64,000 nt of DNA from Candidatus Nitrospira allomarina (GTDB lineage Bacteria; Nitrospirota; Nitrospiria; Nitrospirales; UBA8639): the NCBI RefSeq assembly GCF_032050975.1, contig NZ_CP116967.1, positions 682,001 through 746,000 on the forward strand. The letters run 5' to 3'. The position numbers and the translations under genes are program-made. Positions 35,423 to 43,996 of this stretch are shown here, one piece after another. Position 1 is the first letter of the stretch. Every line of letters begins with the position of its first letter. The notes under the pieces were generated by a model. That model ran no database searches. It was not told where the DNA came from and saw only the letters and a list, made by a program, of their open reading frames with translations.

Positions 35423-36322
35423 ATGTCCCGTGCAAAGACTGTCGCGCATGGTCCAATTATGATCCAGGTTTCCGTCATCGTACCCTTTTATAATTCGGAA
35501 CGGTATATCCAGAGATGTGTCGAAGGATTACTTCAGCAAAGCTTACCACGAGAGGCCTACGAACTGATCCTGATCGATAATAACTCTACGGATTCCTCTG
35601 CGGAAACGGCGAGACAATATCCCGGCATTCGGTTGCTGACAGAACCGAAACAAGGCGCGTATGCGGCCAGGAATCGAGGGCTACAGGAAGCGAAGGGCGA
35701 AGTCCTGGCCTTTATCGATGCGGATTGTGTCCCCGCTCACGATTGGCTGCACCAAATCATGATGGCAATGGAGCAACCAAACCTCAGCATTGTTCTCGGT
35801 CAGAGAGAATATGGCGGGGACTCTCATGTGCTATCGATGTTTGCAGCTTACGAGGATGAAAAGCATCATTACGTGTTCAATAGCAGAAAAAAAGAACTCT
35901 ATTACGGGCATACGAACAATATGGCCGTAAAAAAACACTTGTTTGACGACCTGGGTCCCTTCGTAGAGCGAGCCAGGGGAAGCGACACGGTTTTTGTTCG
36001 ACAATCTGTCAATAAGTATTCTTGTGAGGTCGTCCGGTATTGCCCACAGATTCGAGTCCGGCATTTGGAAATTGAAACTCCAAGGAATCTGTACCAAAAA
36101 TTTTTTATTTATGGGCGTAGCAGAAGAAGCCATAGACTTATTGTGGAGCAAGAACCGTTAAGTAATAAGGAACGGCTGCAGGTATTTCGCAATGTCGTCC
36201 GTACCCGGCGGTACTCTTGGATGGAATCCATGATGTTAATTCTGTATCTTGGAATCGGCCTTGCTTACTGGAATCTGGGTGCAATCAGCCTCGCCAAAGA
36301 GGAAAAAGATCCCGTGAAATAA
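35423..36322 (+). CDS. GT2-family glycosyltransferase
   Basis: 299 residues, GT-A fold. VSVIVPFYNSERYIQRCVEG, LILIDNNSTDSSAETA, KQGAYAARNRGLQEAKGEVL and AFIDADCVP (DxD-type metal site) are classic. The C terminus carries a likely membrane helix (WMESMMLILYLGIGLAYWNLG), placing it at the inner membrane. Start ATG 35423 is followed by an alternative ATG at 35459, just before the first strand. Gap to the GT4 gene is 10 bases. Confidence 0.88.
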   Translation: MSRAKTVAHGPIMIQVSVIVPFYNSERYIQRCVEGLLQQSLPREAYELILIDNNSTDSSAETARQYPGIRLLTEPKQGAYAARNRGLQEAKGEVLAFIDADCVPAHDWLHQIMMAMEQPNLSIVLGQREYGGDSHVLSMFAAYEDEKHHYVFNSRKKELYYGHTNNMAVKKHLFDDLGPFVERARGSDTVFVRQSVNKYSCEVVRYCPQIRVRHLEIETPRNLYQKFFIYGRSRRSHRLIVEQEPLSNKERLQVFRNVVRTRRYSWMESMMLILYLGIGLAYWNLGAISLAKEEKDPVK

Positions 36323-36328
36323 AGAAAC

Positions 36329-36994
36329 ATGGATGGATGGCTGATGGTTTTGAACAGAACAGTTACTGAAAGATATTCTATCCAGTGCATAAAATTTTTG
36401 GCGATGGCCATCGTACTGTTAGCGGGATGCGCATCAATGCCCCCCAGACATCAGGAGAATCTGTGCACAATTTTCGACCAATACCCCGAATGGTACGATG
36501 CGGCCAAAGATTCCCAGGAAAAATGGGGCACCCCACCCCACATTCTCATGGCTTTCGTCAAACAGGAGTCGGCGTTTCGCCACGACGCGACGCCCCCATG
36601 GGATTGGTTCTTGTTCATTCCACTCGGACCCCAATCGTCGGCGGAAGGCTATGCCCAAGCTAAAGATGAAACATGGGAGGAGTATGAGGATGAGGCCGGT
36701 GGGTTCTTCAATAGCCGTTCATCCATGGAGGACGCCCTGGACTTCATCGGCTGGTACAACCACAAAACCAGCAGAGAGCTTGGCATATCCAAATGGGACC
36801 CCAAGCGCCTCTATTTGGCTTACCATGAAGGTCGCGGCGGCTATCGGCGTGGGAGCTACGAGCGTAAACCGAAGGTCGTGCGCATCGCGAATCGTGTGGA
36901 TCGCCAAGCCAGGCAATACGGCGCTCAGTTACGCCAATGCGAACATCGGTTCAGGTGTCGACACTGGTATCAATTCTGGCCATTCTGCAGCTGA
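36329..36994 (+). CDS. Lipoprotein with SLT-like lytic transglycosylase domain
   Basis: 221 residues (206 from a second ATG at 36344). The lipobox VLLAGC places the acylated Cys near residue 34. GTPPHILMAFVKQESAFRHD resembles the SLT catalytic segment, with Glu in QES as candidate acid; GPQSSAEGYAQAKDETWEEY and DALDFIGWYNHKTSRELG follow. Tail is Cys/Trp-rich. It would cleave peptidoglycan at the outer membrane inner face. It begins 6 bases after the GT2 stop, so it may share that transcript. Confidence 0.8.
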   Translation: MDGWLMVLNRTVTERYSIQCIKFLAMAIVLLAGCASMPPRHQENLCTIFDQYPEWYDAAKDSQEKWGTPPHILMAFVKQESAFRHDATPPWDWFLFIPLGPQSSAEGYAQAKDETWEEYEDEAGGFFNSRSSMEDALDFIGWYNHKTSRELGISKWDPKRLYLAYHEGRGGYRRGSYERKPKVVRIANRVDRQARQYGAQLRQCEHRFRCRHWYQFWPFCS

Positions 36995-37138
36995 AACTCC
37001 AATCTCTGATCACGGCAGGGTATTGTAACGGGGGGAATCAGAATTTGCTGTATACTATTACTTTATCCTGCCGCATTCCGGTTAGGCCTGTCTGTCCCCA
37101 AATAACACCTCTGGAACATAATATCCGCGTTTTAAAAA

Positions 37139-38590
37139 TTACATGGGACAAGCATGTTGGACTGACCCACCCGCATTAACACCAGCCATTTTAAAAATGA
37201 GCGCAAGGAGCAGGTTATCTTTGAGCAATTCCCGGGTTATATGACACCGTTCCGTGTATCCTGCCGAAGCCGGGTCGCCGGTCGAGGAGGCACTCTTGGC
37301 ATAGCAGTCTCCTGCACAATTATATTTTGCGATACACCCCTGGCACTTCGGCATGTCATGAACATTAAGTTTCCCTAAACGATCAATCGCTTCATGATCC
37401 AGAACGAATTCACCATCCTTCTGATTCCACGCTCCATATTGGAACAACCTGGATCGAGGATCCGTAGGTTGAAGAACTTCGTTACATGAAGTCACAATTC
37501 CACGCGAGGTGACCAGGAAGTTGCTCGCATCACTGGCACCACAAAAAGTCTCCCGGTGCTTCAGAGAAGCCGCTGAATAGTGCAGTTGAATACCAAATCC
37601 GGCAGCCACTTGTCTTGCGGTGCGGAAGTTCTCAACGAATATCTGCCCATCAAGATGTCCAATCTGGTCCTTCAGGTTTGTCACTTTTGTGGCATCGAAC
37701 ACCGGTTCGAAGTGGAGACTTTTGCATTGGAGGTTCTCCCCGACAAACGCAACAAATTCCGACAATGTCGAACTCCCTGCGACTGTCACCGTCGATCGGA
37801 TATCGTAGGTCCTCCCACGCATCTCAAGCCCCTTCATGATGGCAATAATTCGATCGAACGAACCCCCGCCATTCGGCAGGACCCGATGCTCATCATGCAC
37901 TTCTCGCACACCGTCCAAGGAAAAGGTCAGATGAGTGCAGTTCACTGCAATGTAATCCAGCCGGGATTGGGCAAACACACCATTCGTGCTCAACGATACG
38001 GAGGGCTTGAAATGATGGACCCTGCACTGTTCTTTGTAGTATTCAATAATTTCCCGAAATATACCCCAACTAGCCGTGGCTTCCCCTTCTCCTAAAAACC
38101 TGATGGACGGATCCACATTTTGCACGTGTGCATTCTGAACAATTAAATCAATTGCCCCTTTCGCTATGGGCAAGGGTATATCTAGATCTTCCAGCCTCCC
38201 ACCTTCCGCATAACAATACGTGCACCGCAAGGTGCACTTCTGAGTGTTGGAGAAGGTCGCGCTGGTTGGGGCCCATCGTGTGCTGGGCTTGACCAGGGAC
38301 CGCTGTGGCGTCTCGGGAATCTTGAACACGTTGCGTTTGACGAGGCCATCGATCAGAGATTGCTCATTTGGTAGGAGCGTCTCATGACGAAAATATTTTC
38401 TGACGGTCGAAGCGCCAAATTCGTCCAGAATCATGCTGAAATTTGAAAGGGGACTGTAAAACAAGTATCCGTTGAGAAATGAAACAAGAAAGATATCTCC
38501 TGCTCCTTCTATTCGCTCTTCAATGAAGTTCTCTGAAGGATGACTGCGACTGTTGCTACGTTTCTGCGGCATAAGTAAGGTTGTTGGCAT
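37139..38590 (-). CDS. Radical SAM/SPASM enzyme, probable peptide maturase
   Basis: 483 residues. The N-terminal ~100 residues (FLNGYLFYSPLSNFSMILDE) look like the small peptide-recognition region common in RiPP maturases. The radical SAM cluster motif is CTLRCTYC (Cys119, Cys123, Cys126), with FLGEGEAT and LSTNG. A canonical SPASM domain is readable: Cys350-x13-Gly-x4-Cys369, then Cys416-x2-Cys419-x5-Cys425-x3-Cys429, then Cys449, enough for two auxiliary 4Fe-4S clusters. It lies 21 bases after the Cys-Ser-Cys repeat peptide gene with AAAAGGAG before ATG 38590. Likely reaction is a thioether or other crosslink on that peptide; the exact chemistry is unknown. Confidence 0.92.
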   Translation of the reverse strand: MPTTLLMPQKRSNSRSHPSENFIEERIEGAGDIFLVSFLNGYLFYSPLSNFSMILDEFGASTVRKYFRHETLLPNEQSLIDGLVKRNVFKIPETPQRSLVKPSTRWAPTSATFSNTQKCTLRCTYCYAEGGRLEDLDIPLPIAKGAIDLIVQNAHVQNVDPSIRFLGEGEATASWGIFREIIEYYKEQCRVHHFKPSVSLSTNGVFAQSRLDYIAVNCTHLTFSLDGVREVHDEHRVLPNGGGSFDRIIAIMKGLEMRGRTYDIRSTVTVAGSSTLSEFVAFVGENLQCKSLHFEPVFDATKVTNLKDQIGHLDGQIFVENFRTARQVAAGFGIQLHYSAASLKHRETFCGASDASNFLVTSRGIVTSCNEVLQPTDPRSRLFQYGAWNQKDGEFVLDHEAIDRLGKLNVHDMPKCQGCIAKYNCAGDCYAKSASSTGDPASAGYTERCHITRELLKDNLLLALIFKMAGVNAGGSVQHACPM

Positions 38591-38611
38591 AGGAGACTCT
38601 CCTTTTAGACA

Positions 38612-38980
38612 TTAGGATTTTTTCTTGTCCGTGGAGCGAGTCGGAAGCCTGGACGAATTCATTTTTGTACGGATTTCGTCCACAATAGACAGGAAATCTT
38701 CTATGCTCTTGAGTTTTTTGATATCCATTCCTGCCACAACTTCACGAAAAATTGGATTGGACACCACCTCAAGAATATCTGTTTTAACCGGCTTCAATTG
38801 ACAGGAACAGCCAGGCCCCGGCTTATCTTCGCATGAACAGCCAGGAGGCTTGTCCTGACAGGAACAGCCGGGTCCCGGCTTGCCTTCACATGAACAGTAT
38901 AGGGGACCATGATTTACGAGGACGTCAGCAAGAGCAATGATACCGAGGGGATCAATGGCACGAACCGGTTTATCAGGCAT
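38612..38980 (-). CDS. Cys-Ser-Cys repeat peptide, candidate RiPP precursor
   Basis: 122 residues. After 28 residues come four CSC motifs (Cys 29/31, 39/41, 48/50, 58/60) separated by EGKPGPG, QDKPPG and EDKPGPG. This is two tandem units of about 19 residues, also visible as a ~57-bp DNA repeat at ~38805-38900. There are no other Cys. The C-terminal ~60 residues are helical and charged (DILEVVSNPIFREVVAGMDI; IEDFLSIVDEIRTKM), which would place the recognition part after the core rather than before it, or on both sides. The gene is immediately upstream of a radical SAM/SPASM gene. A metal-binding role for the eight Cys is the main alternative. GGGGG precedes the ATG. Confidence 0.8.
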   Translation of the reverse strand: MPDKPVRAIDPLGIIALADVLVNHGPLYCSCEGKPGPGCSCQDKPPGCSCEDKPGPGCSCQLKPVKTDILEVVSNPIFREVVAGMDIKKLKSIEDFLSIVDEIRTKMNSSRLPTRSTDKKKS

Positions 38981-39326
38981 ACATACCCCCTATTGAAAAC
39001 AGATGGAACCCCTGTTTCAGGTTAATGGCTATTGCTCATTACCCATGTGGTAATTTTTCAATGCGCCATTCTAAAGTACGGACATAAATTGTCAATGAAA
39101 ATAATGACCCCGTTTTCCACAGACATCCGACGTCCTGATGTATAGAGAATCAACACCTTGTCATGGGGGATTCACTTATTTCGTGGTTGGGGAGATTGAT
39201 ATTCGCGAGGCCGTGATGTCATCAAGGCAACTGTTATAGAGACTTCCTGGCTGAACGGACTAGACAGCTTCTTGCGTTTGAAGGGCAGCACAAACGGAAC
39301 ACTTTCCGACTGCTCAGGCTATCTAT
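38981..39326. other. Upstream region of the peptide-maturase operon
   Basis: 346 bases between the peptide gene start and the end of the GAF-sensor gene, both on the minus strand. It should contain the operon promoter; no gene, repeat or clear terminator was recognised. Confidence 0.45.
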
Positions 39327-40364
39327 TTATCGTAATTCGTCATGAATGCCTTCGGCGGTTCTCTTGTGACCACCCGGCACGTCTTCTAGTTCCCGCACCG
39401 CTTTGATTCGGCCGTAAAGGCGTCTCAAGTGGTCCTCATATTCGCCCCGTTTGAGACCGGCGTGATCTCGTTCAAAGATGCGACCCAGCAGATAGCCGAT
39501 GATTTCCATCACGTCCAGGAGCTTGCCATCCGGCTCCATCGCTTCTTCAGAGAAAAACTCCATCACCGCCACCACTTTCGGTCCAATTAAAATAGGAAAG
39601 GCAAAGCCGGCCTTTACGCCTATTTCCTTGGCAAGACGGGCGCGAGGGAAATTGGGATCCTTGGTCACATTTTTGATCCAAGCTGCCTTTCCACTGGCCA
39701 ACACTCGACCAGGCAGCCCTTCTCCGGGAACGAACTTCGTTGATTCCGTCACCTGTCGAAACGTATCGAACTTACTCCAGTCCCTCAGAATCCAAATTTT
39801 TCCGGGACTCAACAGATCATTATCGCCGTCACGAATATAGAGATGGGCGACCGGCCACCCCGTATAGTCGCAGATCACTTTCATCGCCTGTTTTAACGCA
39901 TCCTCCACCGGATCATTGGTATTGGATAACACGGCAATTTCCTGATTCAGTTTCAGAAAGGTTGTTTCCTGCTTCAACAGATTATATGCCATTTTCATTT
40001 TTTCCGATTCTTTCTGCTCTTCGATAAATCGGAGTTGTCCCAAGGCAAACACGGCGACCAGCCATATGATAAAAATGGAAAGTGCCCGATTGATTTCTCC
40101 CATCCATAACGGCACGCCGGGGTCGGAAATAAACGCCCCTTCTAATGTGAGAATCGTCCCGGCAATGGCCCCGCCATAGATCAACCGCTTATCTTTCGCC
40201 GTGAAACCCAATAACACCAAAACAGCATAGGCTTCACTAATGGACACGCCCAACGGGAACATGCCATCAACCACGGAGATGACCAGGGCAACACTGCCCA
40301 TTAGGACCACATAGCCAATAGTCGTGATCGAAAAAACGGGAATGGCTGAAAGGGGTTTAATCAT
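39327..40364 (-). CDS. Membrane sensor with GAF domain
   Basis: 345 residues. About four membrane helices in the first ~115 residues (YVVLMGSVALVISVVDGMFP; AYAVLVLLGFTA; LIYGGAIAGTILTLEGAFI; ALSIFIIWLVAVFALGQL) precede a coiled segment (~118-150) and a GAF domain (~160-300; FVPGEGLPGRVLASGKAAWI, FAFPILIGPKVVAVMEFFS). No kinase, GGDEF or effector domain follows; the tail is charged (RRLYGRIKAVRELEDVPGG). It may signal through a separate partner. It lies next to the SulP transporter on the same strand, 84 bases apart, which could mean control of or by anion supply. Confidence 0.82.
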   Translation of the reverse strand: MIKPLSAIPVFSITTIGYVVLMGSVALVISVVDGMFPLGVSISEAYAVLVLLGFTAKDKRLIYGGAIAGTILTLEGAFISDPGVPLWMGEINRALSIFIIWLVAVFALGQLRFIEEQKESEKMKMAYNLLKQETTFLKLNQEIAVLSNTNDPVEDALKQAMKVICDYTGWPVAHLYIRDGDNDLLSPGKIWILRDWSKFDTFRQVTESTKFVPGEGLPGRVLASGKAAWIKNVTKDPNFPRARLAKEIGVKAGFAFPILIGPKVVAVMEFFSEEAMEPDGKLLDVMEIIGYLLGRIFERDHAGLKRGEYEDHLRRLYGRIKAVRELEDVPGGHKRTAEGIHDELR

Positions 40365-40448
40365 AAGATTCCTGCATTAGTGCCGAAGTGTGATTGAGGT
40401 TCGTGAGCGTTATCATTTTTTCCGGCACCGTTTTTGGCAATCGACGTC

Positions 40449-42155
40449 CTAGAGTTCAAGCACTCGTGGCTTCAGGGGAGATTCGCCCGACACAAACTCT
40501 TCCTCCAGGCATCGCACGCAATCGAAAATATCACCAAAAATATGATGTTCCGGAATGAGTCTTGGCGTCAGATTCACCGCGCGGAGCATCTCCAGAGGCT
40601 GTGGATTCACGTTGGCCAACAGGACTCGAATACCCCGCTTTTGCATGTATTCAAAAACTAATTCCAGAGCATGAGCGGCTGATTGGTCGAGATACGGCAC
40701 ACGATTCATCTCAAAAATAAGAATTTTGACTGCGGGTAACTGTTTAATATTATCGATTAAAAAATGAGAAAAGCCGAAGAAAACCGGACCGGTAAATGTT
40801 TTGATATACACGGTATCTAAATAATCCTGTGGTAAAACGAATTCTTCCCTCAGGTCGCAGGGTTTTCGGATTTTTAGCGACCGAAGGGGAAACAGGACAA
40901 TTTTTTCTTCTCCGATGTCCCCCATTTTTTTCATGAACACAAAGACTGAGAGGGTCATCCCTGCTCCGACGGCTGTGATCAAATCGACAAATACAGTCAG
41001 GAACAACACGATGAAGAGGATGGCGCTTTCAGCCCGGTCCACTTTCACCACTTCCTTGAGGCCCTTATAGTCGATAATGTCCAAACCGACAGTTATGAGT
41101 ATGGCCGCCAGAACGGGAATGGGCACGTATTGAACATAGGTACCCAAGCCTAACAACACAGCCAGCAGAAAAAGACTGGAAACAACCCCGGCGAGCCGTG
41201 TACGACCTCCAGCCTTCACATTGACAATCGACGACATGGTCGTTCCCGCACCGGGTAATCCACCAAAGAGTGCCGATGCCACATTGCCCATACCCTGACC
41301 AATTAATTCCCGATTACTCTGATGCTTGGTTTCGGTAATTTTGTCGACAATGACTGCAGTCAAGAGGGTGTCAATGCATCCCAAGGCTCCAAGGGTCAAT
41401 GCGGCGGTGATGATAAAGGACGGTCGAGATACGTCCACATTTAATAAACGTTCAAGTTGTAAGGAAGGCAAGCCCTGGGACACCTCCCCAATTAGAGGAA
41501 CAGACAAACCGGTCGCCAGTGCGAGGAAGGTTCCAAACAACAAGGCCATTAGTGCAGCCGGAATTGTGGTACTGACCTTAGGGGCCGCATACAGAATCAC
41601 CAGGGTCACCCCCCCCAGCGCCAGCGCGTGTATATTCATGTCACGAAAAGCCTGCGCCCCCCCGGTGAACACTCCATAGATGGTGGAGGGAGCCGACAAG
41701 CCCATTAACGGAAACACTTCAAATAAGATCAGAATAATGCCAATGCCGGTCATAAACCCGGAAAGCACCGGATAGGGAATATATTTGATATTTCCGCCAA
41801 TTTTTATGAGTCCGAAAACGATTTGCACCACACCCGCTAAGATGAATATTCCAATGATCGTCCCCAGGGCCAATTCCAAGCTCCCGGCGAAACTGATGGC
41901 TTGAGAAACAGTCAACGCGGCCACCACCGTCATGGGGCCGGTTGGAGTACTGATGAGCGTGCGCGTGCCGCCAAAAAGAATGGCAATGGCTCCCAGCAGG
42001 ATTGCACAATACAGCCCGGAAACCGCTCCCAGTCCTGATTGAAGGCCAAAGGCCAGTGCCAAGGGTAAGGTCACCACTCCAGCGGTCAAACCGCCGAGAA
42101 CATCTCCCTTGATATGAAGAAAATTATATTGTGATTCCTGCGCGGCGTATGTCAT
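40449..42155 (-). CDS. SulP-family anion permease with STAS domain (BicA-like)
   Basis: 568 residues. Na- or H-coupled import of sulfate or bicarbonate. The membrane domain (~20-400) has the family pattern GDVLGGLTAGVVTLPLALAF, TGPMTVVAALTVSQAI and GGLPGAGTTMSSIVNVKAGG. A cytoplasmic STAS domain (~435-545) ends it (ILIFEMNRVPYLDQSAAHAL). PLALAFG and the short N terminus are closer to BicA-like bicarbonate transporters than to the plant-type sulfate carriers; substrate cannot be decided from sequence. Bicarbonate would suit an autotroph. Confidence 0.88.
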   Translation of the reverse strand: MTYAAQESQYNFLHIKGDVLGGLTAGVVTLPLALAFGLQSGLGAVSGLYCAILLGAIAILFGGTRTLISTPTGPMTVVAALTVSQAISFAGSLELALGTIIGIFILAGVVQIVFGLIKIGGNIKYIPYPVLSGFMTGIGIILILFEVFPLMGLSAPSTIYGVFTGGAQAFRDMNIHALALGGVTLVILYAAPKVSTTIPAALMALLFGTFLALATGLSVPLIGEVSQGLPSLQLERLLNVDVSRPSFIITAALTLGALGCIDTLLTAVIVDKITETKHQSNRELIGQGMGNVASALFGGLPGAGTTMSSIVNVKAGGRTRLAGVVSSLFLLAVLLGLGTYVQYVPIPVLAAILITVGLDIIDYKGLKEVVKVDRAESAILFIVLFLTVFVDLITAVGAGMTLSVFVFMKKMGDIGEEKIVLFPLRSLKIRKPCDLREEFVLPQDYLDTVYIKTFTGPVFFGFSHFLIDNIKQLPAVKILIFEMNRVPYLDQSAAHALELVFEYMQKRGIRVLLANVNPQPLEMLRAVNLTPRLIPEHHIFGDIFDCVRCLEEEFVSGESPLKPRVLEL

Positions 42156-42659
42156 AGGAAAATAGCGATCACCCGGTCAGAGCTTCAGCCCGACTCCTAT
42201 GCCTTGGGTTTGCACCCCGTCCAAAGCCCTCTGGGCATGTGTGTCCCCTTACACCAGTCAACGACGCGATAGTATAGGCTATGAACCTAATGTTTTAAAG
42301 CCAACGGCGGCTGGATGGAAGGTGGGATCGATGCCCGATTTCAGGGAGACACGGTAAAAAGAGGACAATATGACGACTTAGGTTCGTTTGGCCCCTTTAC
42401 GAAACTCTTTTCAGGAAGTTGCCGGAATATAATCATATCCTCAAAATCATATCCTGCGCGTTACAGTCCCGAATGTCATCGCGTCGCGGTGGTGCAAACC
42501 TCCGGTTGGACCCTGAGAAGAAAATTGATGAGTGGCAATAGGTCGATTCTGTTGGGACATTTGACCTTAGTTACGCGAAAGTCGGCGTACGACATCTGTC
42601 CCACAAGGATTCCTACAGTCGACTCGCTCGGGCCATGGGGTGCAGATATGCCTCACTCA

Positions 42660-42900
42660 TTACCGGTCGCGAACAATGGCGGAAAGGAAAGGATTTCTTG
42701 GATACGATTCCAATTGCGTGGGGCTGCTTAGCAGGTGACCGCGCATATGATGCGTTGGCTCGACTACAAGGGATTGAGCAAGACTCCGGGCCAGCAATAC
42801 AGAATCCATGACACCAGCATTCATGGGAGGAAGCCAACCTCAACACCGGACGTATTGTCACCGGAACGAACGAGACTTAGACCCGGCTTTGCTGATCCCC
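42660..42900 (+). pseudogene. Possible remnant of an IS5-type transposase
   Basis: One frame reads IAWGCLAGDRAYDALARLQG then stops; another continues with QPQHRTYCHRNERD. Together they resemble the IS5-family stretch in which a metal-ligand Asp (ADxAYD) is followed by a P-x-R-x-N region and Y-x-x-RN-x-xE. Several frameshifts would be required and no terminal repeats were found. It sits in a 1.27-kb gene-poor stretch (42156-43422) in which nothing else was recognised. Confidence 0.35.
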
Positions 42901-43422
42901 GTGAATCCAGCCTCGAACAGACATGGTTCACCGAACATCATGAGGCCGCATTCCCATACAGTTGTGAGTTTAACCCTTATGTTGGGGTTGAGATCATGCA
43001 ATGCATTTTTGGCAAACAAATCCTTCGAAAACAAAAATCTCCTCAACTGCGTTCAACCAAGAAAAGGAATGAATACTCTTTTTTTCCAGCTTGATAATCA
43101 ATATCTTCTCCAAAAGAAAAAGTGAGAATAAGTAAACCGAGATGTCTCCCTCATCTTTTAAAACAGACGTTAAAAGGTTGGGCTAAAGTCACCATAATTT
43201 CAACATGCTTTGAGGGCCAGCTTAGAACAGCTTTCTCCTTCGTGGAAAGTCCCCCTAGGGCAAAATTGCCATATTCCTTTTACTTTACACCGCCTTTGAA
43301 ATTATTAAAAAAAGAGAATACAGTAAACCCGTTCCGGTAAAGCTCGCTCTGATAGAAGGGATTCGGTCTTTGCTTCATTAAGGATTGAAAGGTCTTAACC
43401 TTTCTGGAACAGGTCGTCCATC

Positions 43423-43794
43423 ATGAAACGCATTCTCCTTGTTGATGATCATGAGATGGCCCGGAAAGCCATGAAGCATTTTCTTGAGCACCATGGATAT
43501 GCCTGCGAGGAAGCCGGACACGGAGCCGTTGCCCTGGCTAAGTTGGAGCAAGAGCCGAGCATAGATCTCATCGTTTCCGATAACCAGATGCCGGTCATGA
43601 CCGGCATGGCCTTACTCCTCCAGGTGAAAGCCAACCCTCATTTCCGCTCCATCCCTTTCATTCTGTATTCGGGAAACATCACCGACGAGATGTACCAACA
43701 GGCGAATGACGCGGGAGCTCTGGCCGTACTCAACAAACCGTACAACTTTTCAGATTTTGTCGGGATGGTTAATAAAGCTCTCAAAACGCCGTAA
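43423..43794 (+). CDS. Single-domain response regulator (CheY-like)
   Basis: 123 residues, receiver domain only. Acidic pair Asp8-Asp9, phospho-acceptor Asp53 (LIVSDNQMP), Ser83 in place of Thr (ILYSGN) and Lys105 (LNKPY) are all present. There is no output domain, so it must act through protein contact or phosphotransfer. No histidine kinase is adjacent. A short inverted repeat (GAAAGG...CCTTTC) lies just upstream. Confidence 0.93.
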   Translation: MKRILLVDDHEMARKAMKHFLEHHGYACEEAGHGAVALAKLEQEPSIDLIVSDNQMPVMTGMALLLQVKANPHFRSIPFILYSGNITDEMYQQANDAGALAVLNKPYNFSDFVGMVNKALKTP

Positions 43795-43996
43795 ATCGTC
43801 GAGAGGGCGCTCCCGGGGTTCTTCATCTCCAAAATATTGTGATAGTTCAGCTTGTCCGTGAGGTCACAGGTTGCACGGAGAAGCATAGACCAGCCTGGGA
43901 CCGGACTCTTTTGAAGTATAGGGATGAACCATGCTCCGAGACATGGTCAATCACCCGCAATCATGCTGCACAAGGAAAATCACGCCAGAGGAAAGG

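Noticed and set aside
38800-38905. Short tandem repeats as a CRISPR array
   Set aside because: The repeats are in frame within the Cys-rich peptide gene and have no unique spacers.
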